DNA of 56,448 bases, taken from IMG/VR virus record IMGVR_UViG_3300036770_006698, positions 1-56,448 of that record. The stretch is one strand, 5' to 3'. The notes beneath the pieces were generated by a model. The model searched no databases and was not told the origin of the DNA. It saw only the letters and a list, made by a program, of their open reading frames with translations. The translations under genes were made by a program, and so were the position numbers. Positions 1-7,132 of this stretch are shown piece by piece (the stretch's first letter is position 1; every line of letters begins with the position of its first letter). This DNA is from a virus.

Positions 1-2
1 AT

Positions 3-224
3 ATTTTTGATCATTTAGATGGTGCTATTAGACGTGCTGAAGAATTAAAAGCTGTTTATAGTAAAGATGAAATGGAAGAAGGTAAAAAAGAATACTATAA
101 AGATGCTGAAGCTGATGATGCTGAACACATTAAAGCTTTAGAAAAAGATATGAAAGATGATAAAGAATCATCAATGAAAATAAAAGAAGTCGTTTTCCCA
201 ATGTGGCAACGCATAAGTAAATAA
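3..224 (+). CDS. Hypothetical protein, C-terminal part
   Basis: An open frame enters from the left edge and stops at 222-224, leaving 73 residues. The visible part is very rich in Glu, Asp and Lys and is predicted helical. It contains a GKKEYYKDAEADDAEH stretch and ends in a less charged tail (KEVVFPMWQRISK). I do not recognise a family. Its charge and the phage setting resemble the following acidic virion-type proteins, but the N-terminus is missing, so no function is assigned. Confidence 0.6.
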   Translation: MFDHLDGAIRRAEELKAVYSKDEMEEGKKEYYKDAEADDAEHIKALEKDMKDDKESSMKIKEVVFPMWQRISK

Positions 225-243
225 TCTATAAATAATAAAAACT

Positions 244-414
244 ATGAACACAATTGAAATTTTTGAAAAAATTGAAGCACTTTATGAAACATTTAAAGCA
301 GAACATGCTGGAAAATCAAAAGCTGCTCATGGTCGCGCTCGCAAAGCATTAGGTGAAATCAAGAAATTGGTTACCGAATACAGAAAAGCGTCAATCGATG
401 AAGACAAAAAGTAA
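244..414 (+). CDS. Histone H1-like (Hc1-type) DNA-binding protein
   Basis: This 56-residue protein starts at ATG 244, 19 bases after the previous stop. Residues 1-21 form an acidic helix (MNTIEIFEKIEALYETFKAEH). The rest is basic, with KSKAAHGRARKALGEIKKL followed by VTEYRKAS. That matches from memory the short histone H1-like proteins of Bacteroidota, which have an acidic helix, a K-AAG-RARKAL core and a LxKEFRK end, and belong to the chlamydial Hc1 group. Such proteins bind and compact DNA. In a phage it could condense genome DNA in the head or act on the host nucleoid. The next gene starts inside it in another frame (17-base overlap). Family assignment is fairly confident; the role is inferred. 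Confidence 0.75.
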   Translation: MNTIEIFEKIEALYETFKAEHAGKSKAAHGRARKALGEIKKLVTEYRKASIDEDKK

Positions 415-1480
415 TATAACTGAAAAGAAGCTTACAAAAGCCGAATTAGAAGCAAGAGAAAAAGTAATTAAGGACTTGAAGAAAAACAAGTCCGCTCTTG
501 TTAAACGCTACGGCAAAGATGCTGAAGCAGTCATGTATGGACGTGCAACAAACATAGCTAAAAAAATGGCAGAATCAGAAAACAAAAATAAACTTAAAGA
601 AATGGTTCGCAAAGCATTAATGCAAGAAGCGGATATTGAAGTTGGTGCTGATAGATATGAAGGAGAACAAGAACTAGGCCAAGTATCTATGATGATGGAT
701 GAATTGGAGAAAGGTTTAAAAACTAACGATTGGTGGTATTTCATGGCTGATTATATTAATCCTGAAAGAGAAGCCCAAAATGATAATCTTTTAAAACTTG
801 TAAAACAATTAGATGCTATGGGATATGGTAAAGAAGCCAAAAATCTTTATAACCAATACGCCCCAGACAAACTTGCTTTAAAAGAAGGTAAAAAAGAAGA
901 TATGGACGGAGACGGAGATATCGATTCTAAAGATTATCTTTTAAAGCGTGATGCTGCTATCAAAAAAGCAAAAGGAGAAATGAAAGAAGATATCGACTTA
1001 GGTCACGAAGATAATGAACCACATATGATTAAAGCAGAACTATATCGTATTGGAAAATACGCTATGGAATTATATGCTATAACTGATGAATTAGAAGAAA
1101 CAGGCCAAGAAATTGATTTCCCAGGTTGGTGGCAATCAAAAATAACTACTGCTATGAATAATATGGTTTCAGCTAAACATTATCTTGACTTTGAACTAAA
1201 AGAACCAGCTATTGATGCTGCTGTAGATACCTTAACAGGTAAAGAATCTAATATGAATGAACCTGAAGCTTCAATGATGGAAGGTGAAACAACTAAAGTA
1301 GATAAATTAGCTGCTAAAATTACTAAAGCTTTAAAAGATCCAAAAAATAAAGCAGCTGATGATCAAAATAATATCAAACAAGCAAGAAAAGCTATGAATG
1401 ATGATAAAATTGAAACAGCTGAAAAAATAATTAAACCTTATTTAGCAGAAAAAATAGTTAAGCAGTTAAAGTCTAAATAA
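398..1480 (+). CDS. Hypothetical acidic protein with one dockerin-like calcium loop
   Basis: The protein is 360 residues long from ATG 398. An upstream in-frame codon at 353 would embed more of the histone-like gene, so 398 is preferred. Residues 1-90 are Lys/Glu-rich helix. Residues 168-179 (DMDGDGDIDSKD) have the D-x-D-x-D-x-D-x-D-x-x-D spacing of a dockerin or EF-hand calcium loop, followed by a helix (YLLKRDAAIKKAKG). A second half with GWW and helical segments ends in a Lys-rich tail. Other myoviruses of aquatic bacteria carry large virion-type proteins with the same single DGDGDIDS loop. Its stop overlaps the next start (ATGA type, 1480). A virion role is plausible but unproven. Confidence 0.6.
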   Translation: MKTKSNITEKKLTKAELEAREKVIKDLKKNKSALVKRYGKDAEAVMYGRATNIAKKMAESENKNKLKEMVRKALMQEADIEVGADRYEGEQELGQVSMMMDELEKGLKTNDWWYFMADYINPEREAQNDNLLKLVKQLDAMGYGKEAKNLYNQYAPDKLALKEGKKEDMDGDGDIDSKDYLLKRDAAIKKAKGEMKEDIDLGHEDNEPHMIKAELYRIGKYAMELYAITDELEETGQEIDFPGWWQSKITTAMNNMVSAKHYLDFELKEPAIDAAVDTLTGKESNMNEPEASMMEGETTKVDKLAAKITKALKDPKNKAADDQNNIKQARKAMNDDKIETAEKIIKPYLAEKIVKQLKSK

Positions 1481-1956
1481 TGAAAAAAAGCGAATTAAGA
1501 GATAAAATCAAAATGCTTGTACAAAAAACGTATAAAGCTAAAACCATCGATTTAGATAAAGGTGGAGAGGTTACTCTTGATGCTGAAAAATTCCCTGTTT
1601 TAACTAAATTTCCAAAATTAAAAGACATAATTACAGATCTTTTAACTGATCAGTATGAGGTCTTTATGAAAGCTATAGAATGGGTTGCTCCTCGTCCAAC
1701 AACATTTAGAATTGTACTTGGTAACGACGAAAATTTTATGTTAATTTATACTGAAAGAAGTTGGATTGCTCAAGTTGAAGGTAAAAAATATTATTTATTA
1801 AACTTAGGTGAAGAAGAAATGGCTGCCGAATCTATTGCTAGATTGTTAGCATATGGAGCTCCAACTCCTGCAGAAGGAGAAGCCCCAGCTGAAGGAACAG
1901 CAGAAGAACCAGCAGCAGAAGAACCAGCAGCTGAAGAAGAAGAAACAACAGCATAA
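1480..1956 (+). CDS. Hypothetical protein with Ala/Glu/Pro-rich tail
   Basis: This 158-residue protein is translationally coupled to the preceding gene: its ATG begins in the upstream stop region. Residues 1-125 look like a folded mixed alpha/beta domain (VTLDAEKFPVLTKFPKLKD, then FRIVLGNDENFMLIYTERSW). Residues 128-158 are a low-complexity acidic tail of repeated EEPAAEEP units, probably disordered. N-terminal MKKSEL resembles that of the small gene at 9700. I do not recognise the family. Its position among head-like proteins suggests a structural or internal protein. Confidence 0.55.
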   Translation: MKKSELRDKIKMLVQKTYKAKTIDLDKGGEVTLDAEKFPVLTKFPKLKDIITDLLTDQYEVFMKAIEWVAPRPTTFRIVLGNDENFMLIYTERSWIAQVEGKKYYLLNLGEEEMAAESIARLLAYGAPTPAEGEAPAEGTAEEPAAEEPAAEEEETTA

Positions 1957-1958
1957 AC

Positions 1959-3386
1959 ATGAACGTTTTCGACATATTTTTTAAAAAATTTTCTTATAAA
2001 TTTGATAAAGGATATCCTGACATGAATAATGAGCAGGATATTCTTTTATTGGAACAATTATTAGAAAAATTTAATATTGATGTAAAAGTAAATGAAGGTT
2101 TAACACCTGCTGAATTACAAAAAAGAGCACCTCGTATTCCTAAATTTATTGAAAAATTGTTTAATGATAGTTCTTTTGAATTAGAAGATGGAGGAACTAT
2201 TACTTTAAATAAAGTTAATATTGATGGCGTTGATTTTAATAAATCTTCATCTCAAGACGATTTAATTCAAGCATTAAATAAAGCTAAAAAAATCACAGTA
2301 ACTGGAGATTCAAATGGAACATCAGTCACTTTATCTTCAGGAAAATTAAAAAAATCAGCAGAATTTGGTGGGGGTAAAGGTTCAGGAGGTGGTGCCGCAA
2401 ATACAGCTTTAGCTGAATCTGCACAAGCAGTAGTTAATTCTATTAGATATAATGTTTTAGGAAAAGATATATCAAAAGAAGATTTAACTCCTGAAAATTA
2501 TTCTAAAGCTAAATCTACTTCAAACACTACTAATAGTATAGAAGAAATAGAATCATTTTTAAATTCTAACCCAGATTGGATGACTTCTTCTATTTCAATA
2601 GCAAATAAATTAGCTTCCTCATATCCTGGTAATTTTGAATTTCATAGAGGTTCTGAATTTGTAGATAGAATAAATACAGCAGCTAAACTAGCATTAAAAG
2701 AATCAGGTGAAACTGGAAATATAAATAAATGGAATCCTGCTGATATTTGGATGGTTAATCCTGAAGTTAAGTCAACAGAATTTCCTACTGAAATTAATGA
2801 ATTAAATGCTTTAATTAAAAAATTATTTGATTCTAATAAATTGATAGGAGTATCTTTAAAGAAAACATCAGATGCTAAAATTGATGTTGTTAACGATTCT
2901 CCTAAACAACAATATACTTACGAAAGTGTATCTTCAAGTGATAAATCCAAAGATGCCTATATTAACTACTCAGGTGGTAAAATTCAATTTAGAACATTTG
3001 AAAATATGTCTGGGTTTCAAGGTGAAATTATTGGAACTGAGGCAAAACACGGTAAAGTATCTTTAGGATTAGTTAATCAATTATTATCTAAAGTAGGATT
3101 ACCTCAAACTAAAGACCCTTCTGAAGTAAGAAATTTAGTTAAAAATCCAACCCCTGAGTTTGAAACTGAATTTAAAAATTTATTTGAAAAACACGTTCAA
3201 GGTGAATTCGATAATTTTTATAAAGAAGCAGGAGATGATAAAAAATATTCAAAATTTTTAGCACTTAATCTTATTGATATAGTATCATCTGCTCCTAAAA
3301 GACAAAGAAACATATTTATATCTTCCTTGATAAACTATGCTAAAAGCCAGAGCGATATAAGTTCTGTATTTATTAAAGCATATTAA
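1959..3386 (+). CDS. Conserved phage protein, possible PD-(D/E)XK-like fold
   Basis: The protein has 475 residues. The start at 1959 lies two bases after the previous stop; ATG 2022 is an alternative. A Gly-rich linker (residues 137-146, GGGKGSGGG) precedes a helical region, then KWNPADIW at 257-264 and IGVSLKK at 296-302. A Pro-Ala-Asp-Ile turn followed by a strand with S-x-K is reminiscent of PD-(D/E)XK nuclease cores, with D262 and K301/K302 as candidate metal-site residues. Similar GGGxxxTxLxESAQ and KWNPADIW signatures occur in virion-associated proteins of other T4-like aquatic phages, as far as I recall. Function is uncertain: nuclease-like or purely structural. Confidence 0.5.
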   Translation: MNVFDIFFKKFSYKFDKGYPDMNNEQDILLLEQLLEKFNIDVKVNEGLTPAELQKRAPRIPKFIEKLFNDSSFELEDGGTITLNKVNIDGVDFNKSSSQDDLIQALNKAKKITVTGDSNGTSVTLSSGKLKKSAEFGGGKGSGGGAANTALAESAQAVVNSIRYNVLGKDISKEDLTPENYSKAKSTSNTTNSIEEIESFLNSNPDWMTSSISIANKLASSYPGNFEFHRGSEFVDRINTAAKLALKESGETGNINKWNPADIWMVNPEVKSTEFPTEINELNALIKKLFDSNKLIGVSLKKTSDAKIDVVNDSPKQQYTYESVSSSDKSKDAYINYSGGKIQFRTFENMSGFQGEIIGTEAKHGKVSLGLVNQLLSKVGLPQTKDPSEVRNLVKNPTPEFETEFKNLFEKHVQGEFDNFYKEAGDDKKYSKFLALNLIDIVSSAPKRQRNIFISSLINYAKSQSDISSVFIKAY

Positions 3387-3394
3387 TATTTATA
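3387..3394 (+). promoter_or_regulatory. Candidate late promoter element TATTTATA
   Basis: TATTTATA follows the TAA stop at 3384-3386 directly, giving TAATATTTATAATA, and ends 11 bases before the next ATG at 3406. Confidence 0.6.
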
Positions 3395-3405
3395 ATAAAA
3401 AATAT

Positions 3406-4038
3406 ATGTGTAGCTGCGGATGCAATACTTGTGATACTAAAAAACCTGCGCTTATGTTAAATGAAAATTTAGCACCGCGTGAGATATTGTCTGAGGGTTT
3501 AAAATACCATATAGACAATAAAAAACCGCTTACAGAACATGTATATCGTGCAGGTTCATCAAATTATTTTAATTTATGGGCTGAAGCACGTACTTTATAT
3601 TCTCGTGGTATAATTGAAGTAACCAATGCTGATGATTTATCTATTTTAACTGAAACTAATTTAGGTGAATATGGTATCTTAGAAGATGGTACTCGTGTTC
3701 CTTTAGATTTTATTATGGAAGATGAGGAATTCAATTTAAATGAAGCTAAAACCAAAAAGAAAGACCCACCCATTGGAAAACCAATGCGTTCAACATCAGG
3801 TGGTAAAGCTTATAAAGTATATGTGCGTGATCCTAAAACCAAACGAATTAAAACAGTACGCTTTGGTTCAGGTGGGTTAAAAGCAAAAATTAATAATTCA
3901 AAAGCAAGAACTGCTTTTGCTAAAAGACATAAATGTTCAACTCGTAATGATAGAACAAAAGCATCATATTGGTCATGTCGTTTACCACGATATGCTAAAT
4001 TATTAGGTTTAAAATCAAACTTTTCAGGTTTTTGGTAA
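3406..4038 (+). CDS. Conserved phage protein, Cys-rich N-terminus and basic C-terminus
   Basis: The protein has 210 residues. It opens with four cysteines in ten residues (MCSCGCNTCD), a possible metal site. Residues 25-30 (REILSE, then G) form a T4-type prohead protease site, hydrophobic-x-E. The C-terminal 85 residues are strongly basic and conserved in many T4-like phages of aquatic bacteria: KPMRSTSGGKAYKVYVRDP, a VRFGSGG turn, an ARTAFAKRHKC segment, and KASYWSCRLPRYAKLLGLK. Basic charge suggests DNA or capsid-interior contact. A candidate late promoter precedes it. Family conservation is recalled, not searched; the function is unknown. Confidence 0.6.
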   Translation: MCSCGCNTCDTKKPALMLNENLAPREILSEGLKYHIDNKKPLTEHVYRAGSSNYFNLWAEARTLYSRGIIEVTNADDLSILTETNLGEYGILEDGTRVPLDFIMEDEEFNLNEAKTKKKDPPIGKPMRSTSGGKAYKVYVRDPKTKRIKTVRFGSGGLKAKINNSKARTAFAKRHKCSTRNDRTKASYWSCRLPRYAKLLGLKSNFSGFW

Positions 4039-4052
4039 ATAAAATATAAATT

Positions 4053-4796
4053 ATGGGAGTTACAGCAATAAACGGAGTAGCTATTACATCATCATTAGCT
4101 AACACATCATCAACTATCAATATAACTAATACCTCAACAGGTACAGGACCTTATTACCCTGTATTTGTAGATAGTACATCTGGGGGTCGGTTACCTAGAG
4201 TTGATAGTTCTACATTTACATATAATGCAACTACAAATAATCTTACAGTAACATCTTCAATAGCTAATACATCTTCTTGGGGATTATATTCATCTCAAAG
4301 TTTAGTAGTTCAAAATAACACTAATGCAATTTTTTATCCTACATTTGTTGATGCTAACCCTGGTTCTCCTGCACGAGAATCTTTTTATAGTGATTCTAAT
4401 TTAACTTTTAATCCTTCAACAGGTGAACTTAGAGCAGGTATATTAAATAGAGATTCTCTAGCTGGTTTTTCACGGACCACAGATGGAAATGTAACAGTTG
4501 ATGCTTCTTTAACTCAATCCTTATATTGGGTAGCTTCTTTTACCACAACCCGAAGTTTAATTATTAGTAACCTGTCTTCAGGAAGACAAGTTAGAGTTTG
4601 GATTAGAAATACAAACGCAACTCAACGTCATATTATTTTTAGTGGTAGCACTACAGCAGCAGGACATACTACATTTAACGTAGCTATAAGTGCTGGTGGT
4701 GCATCGGCACAAATTCAACCTATTGCCGGTTCGAATGGTACAATGTTTTTAATTGCTGAAAATATAGCTAATAATATTGTTGGAGGTATAATGTAA
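4053..4796 (+). CDS. Tail fibre-like beta-structured virion protein
   Basis: This 247-residue protein is rich in Ser, Thr and Asn and almost free of long helices. Residues 1-75 and 76-130 are two related units: S(L/I)ANTSS, then YYPVFVDSTSG or FYPTFVDANPG, then a DSSTFTYNATTNNLTV or SDSNLTFNPSTGELRAG strand pair. Such FNPSTG-like strand repeats are typical of phage fibre and appendage proteins. Residues 145-247 form a further beta domain ending in a hydrophobic tail. It probably is a minor fibre or decoration protein. Confidence 0.6.
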   Translation: MGVTAINGVAITSSLANTSSTINITNTSTGTGPYYPVFVDSTSGGRLPRVDSSTFTYNATTNNLTVTSSIANTSSWGLYSSQSLVVQNNTNAIFYPTFVDANPGSPARESFYSDSNLTFNPSTGELRAGILNRDSLAGFSRTTDGNVTVDASLTQSLYWVASFTTTRSLIISNLSSGRQVRVWIRNTNATQRHIIFSGSTTAAGHTTFNVAISAGGASAQIQPIAGSNGTMFLIAENIANNIVGGIM

Positions 4797-4802
4797 TATA
4801 TT

Positions 4803-5138
4803 ATGGAAATAAATTGGACAATATCAAGTTTAGAATGTAAAACTAATGAAAATGGTTTATCTAATGTAGTGTATAAAGCACATTGGAAATGTACAGCAAT
4901 AGAAATTATAGAAGAAATAGAATATTCTTTTCAATTACAAGGATCTTTAATTCTTCCATCTCCAAATCCTAATAGTTTTACCTTATATGAATCTTTAACA
5001 GAGGAACAAGTAATTACATGGGTAAAAGATACATTTGGAGTTGTAGGTGTTCAAGAAATTTATGATTTATTACAAAATAACATAAACGAACAAATAAATC
5101 CTACTATAATATCTTTAACTCCTCCTTGGAATAATTAA
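4803..5138 (+). CDS. Conserved phage protein of unknown function (about 110 residues)
   Basis: The 111-residue protein starts with a strand (MEINWTISSLECKTNENGLS), then a YKAHWKCTA strand and FTLYESLTEEQVITWVKDTFG, and ends near TPPWNN. This layout (WTI at the start, a central AHWxCT strand, L-x-E-x-x-V-x-x-WV helix, final PW) recurs in small proteins of cyanophages and other aquatic T4-like phages. I think it is a domain of unknown function. It lies between fibre-like and capsid-internal-type genes, which suggests a virion or assembly role. Confidence 0.55.
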   Translation: MEINWTISSLECKTNENGLSNVVYKAHWKCTAIEIIEEIEYSFQLQGSLILPSPNPNSFTLYESLTEEQVITWVKDTFGVVGVQEIYDLLQNNINEQINPTIISLTPPWNN

Positions 5139-5163
5139 ATAAATTATATAAACTTTATAATTA

Positions 5164-5493
5164 ATGATAAAATTAATTAATTTAATAAACGAAGCAAAAA
5201 AACTTAAGGAAACTTTTGAGGAATTTGCTAATATTAGAGGCAAGGGTGCTGCTAAAATAGCTGAAACAGCAGAAAAAAAAGGTGGATTAGCACTTTTAAC
5301 TTGGCATCACTTTAAAGTAAAAGCTCCTTACTATAAAAAGGCAAATGAAGGTAAAATGGACTTTAAAGAAGCTGAAAAAGAATTTAAAGAAACCTATAAA
5401 AAAATTTCATTAGATATGACTCAAATCGAATTTCAAAGAGAGGTTGGTCGTTTAGAGGTTTTAGGTGAATTATTAATTCGAAATAAAAAATAA
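5164..5493 (+). CDS. Small helical protein with predicted capsid-targeting N-terminus
   Basis: The protein has 109 residues, mostly helical and Lys/Glu-rich. The first ten residues (MIKLINLINE, followed by AKK) form a short amphipathic helix ending in I-N-E before Ala. This is the layout of T4 capsid-targeting sequences, which the prohead protease removes after (L/I)-x-E. A GGLALLTWHHFKVKAPYY segment lies in the middle. The stop at 5491-5493 touches the next ATG at 5494. A capsid-internal protein is my best guess, by analogy only. Confidence 0.5.
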   Translation: MIKLINLINEAKKLKETFEEFANIRGKGAAKIAETAEKKGGLALLTWHHFKVKAPYYKKANEGKMDFKEAEKEFKETYKKISLDMTQIEFQREVGRLEVLGELLIRNKK

Positions 5494-6153
5494 ATGAGCT
5501 ATTTAATAGCAAATATCCCCCCAATAGAAGTTTTTATTAGAAAAGAATTTTTGTATGATTTCCAAGTAGATGAAAATGAAAATCCTCTTGGAAAAGGGGA
5601 ATTTGAATCTGCTCATTGGATATCTACTAAATCTATTCCTAATCAAGCACTATATTTTGAATCATTAATACATGATTATGGTGCTTTATACGATAAATTA
5701 CCTTTACATGCTTATGTTTGGAAAACAGATATAAAAGAAGATGAATTATATCCTTTAGATTGGCTTCAATTATGGGATTGTTTTTCATATAATATAACTG
5801 TAGTTAAAAAACAAAGACTACGAAACGCTCGATGTGAAGTAGTAATGAAAGACCAAACTAGAGCCCCTGGATATTACCTATTTACTATAGACTCATGCTC
5901 CTCAGACCCAAATGAATTAGATATTTCATGGGCTGAAACACCAAATGAACACAAATCATTTAATATTATTAAATTAGATAATGGTCAATTTGCTGCTCAA
6001 CCTAATAATAGAATTATTTGGAAACATCAATCACAAACCTCTTCAACAAATTTAAAAATTCCATATTTTAGATTTTCTACCAAAACATGGATATGTGAAA
6101 ATCAAGATAGATGGACAGCAGCAAATGCTACAAAATTTAATTACGATGAGTAA
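5494..6153 (+). CDS. Conserved phage protein of unknown function
   Basis: This 219-residue soluble protein is rich in Trp, Tyr and Phe. Recognisable segments are IPPIEVFIRKEFLYDFQ, HDYGALYDKLPLHAYVW, YPLDWLQLWDCFSYNI, and RCEVVMKDQTRAPGYYLFTID. I recall the same R-K-EFLYD and PLxxLQLWDCFSY pattern from proteins of aquatic T4-like phages, without a known function. The start follows the previous stop without a gap and the end overlaps the next gene by eight bases, so it is co-transcribed with the neighbouring cupin-like gene. Confidence 0.55.
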   Translation: MSYLIANIPPIEVFIRKEFLYDFQVDENENPLGKGEFESAHWISTKSIPNQALYFESLIHDYGALYDKLPLHAYVWKTDIKEDELYPLDWLQLWDCFSYNITVVKKQRLRNARCEVVMKDQTRAPGYYLFTIDSCSSDPNELDISWAETPNEHKSFNIIKLDNGQFAAQPNNRIIWKHQSQTSSTNLKIPYFRFSTKTWICENQDRWTAANATKFNYDE

Positions 6154-6409
6154 ACCATACACAGACATAAAAGTTACTGACAAATATATTATTCGTGAAT
6201 TTAACGAAAATATAGATCCAATAGAACTTTTATGGCATCGTGATAATGAAAATAGAACAGTTGAAATAATTGGAGAAACAGATTGGAAATTGCAACTTGA
6301 TAATCAACTACCAACTTCTATAAATTCACCCATATTTATATCAAAACATGAGTGGCATCGTGTAATCAAAGGAACAGGAACATTAAAATTAAAAATACAC
6401 AAATCGTGA
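6146..6409 (+). CDS. Small cupin-like phage protein
   Basis: The 87-residue protein starts at ATG 6146, inside the last codons of the previous gene. It reads REFNENIDPIELLWHRDNEN, then VEIIGETDWKLQLDN, LP, and HRVIKGTGTLKLKI. The WHRD-x-E-x-R, W-x-x-Q-x-D-x-x-LP and HRVIKGTG pattern recurs in a small family in aquatic phages that I read as a compact RmlC/cupin fold. Candidate metal ligands are the His of WHRD and the His of the HRV segment. The GTG start of the next gene overlaps its stop by four bases. Confidence 0.55.
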   Translation: MSKPYTDIKVTDKYIIREFNENIDPIELLWHRDNENRTVEIIGETDWKLQLDNQLPTSINSPIFISKHEWHRVIKGTGTLKLKIHKS

Positions 6410-7014
6410 AACAAGCAGACGCATTTGATTTAAGAAAATTTTTAGCTGAGGGACAGTTAGAAAAAAATTTAAAAGAAGTTGATATTAACTTAGATGATAA
6501 AGAACAAGCTGTAGTAGATGATGTAAAAGATGAAATGTCTTCTATATTAAAAACTATGGATACTGAATTAGCTAAAGCATCAAAAACAACTAACGAAGGT
6601 TTATTAACAGTAGCTAGTATTGCTATTGCACTCCCCGCTATTATGGGATTAGTTGCTAAATTTGGTCAAGCAGCTGGTAATATGGTTAATAAAATGTTAG
6701 GTAAAAAACCAACCGATCAAGATGCTTATCAACAATGGATGACTAAATTAGGTAAAATTGCTGATGAATTACATCATTTATATATGGTTCCTTTAACAGC
6801 AGTTGTTAAAAAATTCGTTAAAGATGAAACTAAAGCTAAAAAAATAGCAAATGGTATTTTTCACGTAATTGTAGCTACTTTCTTGGTTGCTTCAGGAGCA
6901 ACAGCCGTTAAAGCACTCCAAGCCAAAAATTTATCTTTAGCTACTTTAGAAACAGCTTTAAGTGCTGTTAAAGGAGGTGAAATTAAACAATTCATTTCAG
7001 GTTTATTTGCTTAA
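6406..7014 (+). CDS. Hydrophobic virion-type protein with predicted targeting N-terminus
   Basis: I place the start at GTG 6406, which overlaps the upstream TGA (GTGA). This gives 202 residues beginning VKQADAFDLRKFLAE before GQL, a T4-like capsid-targeting layout with an L-A-E/G processing site at residue 15. Two hydrophobic helices follow: LLTVASIAIALPAIMGLVA around residue 65 and GIFHVIVATFLVASGATAV near residue 155. An upstream ATG at 6352 would read through the cupin-like gene and is less likely. It is the last gene before two terminators. A head-internal or membrane-acting ejected protein is possible. Confidence 0.5.
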   Translation: MKQADAFDLRKFLAEGQLEKNLKEVDINLDDKEQAVVDDVKDEMSSILKTMDTELAKASKTTNEGLLTVASIAIALPAIMGLVAKFGQAAGNMVNKMLGKKPTDQDAYQQWMTKLGKIADELHHLYMVPLTAVVKKFVKDETKAKKIANGIFHVIVATFLVASGATAVKALQAKNLSLATLETALSAVKGGEIKQFISGLFA

Positions 7015-7020
7015 TTTATA

Positions 7021-7046
7021 GGCGGATTCATAGCCCGCCGATTTTT
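7021..7046 (+). terminator. Rho-independent terminator (first of two)
   Basis: GGCGG at 7021-7025 pairs with CCGCC at 7035-7039 around a nine-base loop and is followed by TTTTT at 7042-7046. It starts six bases after the upstream stop. Confidence 0.65.
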
Positions 7047-7064
7047 CTTAAAAACTTGACAGCT

Positions 7065-7099
7065 GTGGCGTCATCCAATTTGGAGACGCCACTTTTTTT
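7065..7099 (+). terminator. Rho-independent terminator (second of two)
   Basis: GTGGCGTC at 7065-7072 pairs perfectly with GACGCCAC at 7085-7092, followed by a run of seven T. With the hairpin just upstream it closes the first gene block. Confidence 0.85.
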
Positions 7100-7132
7100 A
7101 TGTATATTTAAATATTAAACGCTGATTATAAA

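Noticed and set aside
353-397. N-terminal extension of the protein starting at 398
   Set aside because: It would overlap most of the second half of the histone-like gene, and the extra residues look like frame-shifted sequence of that gene.
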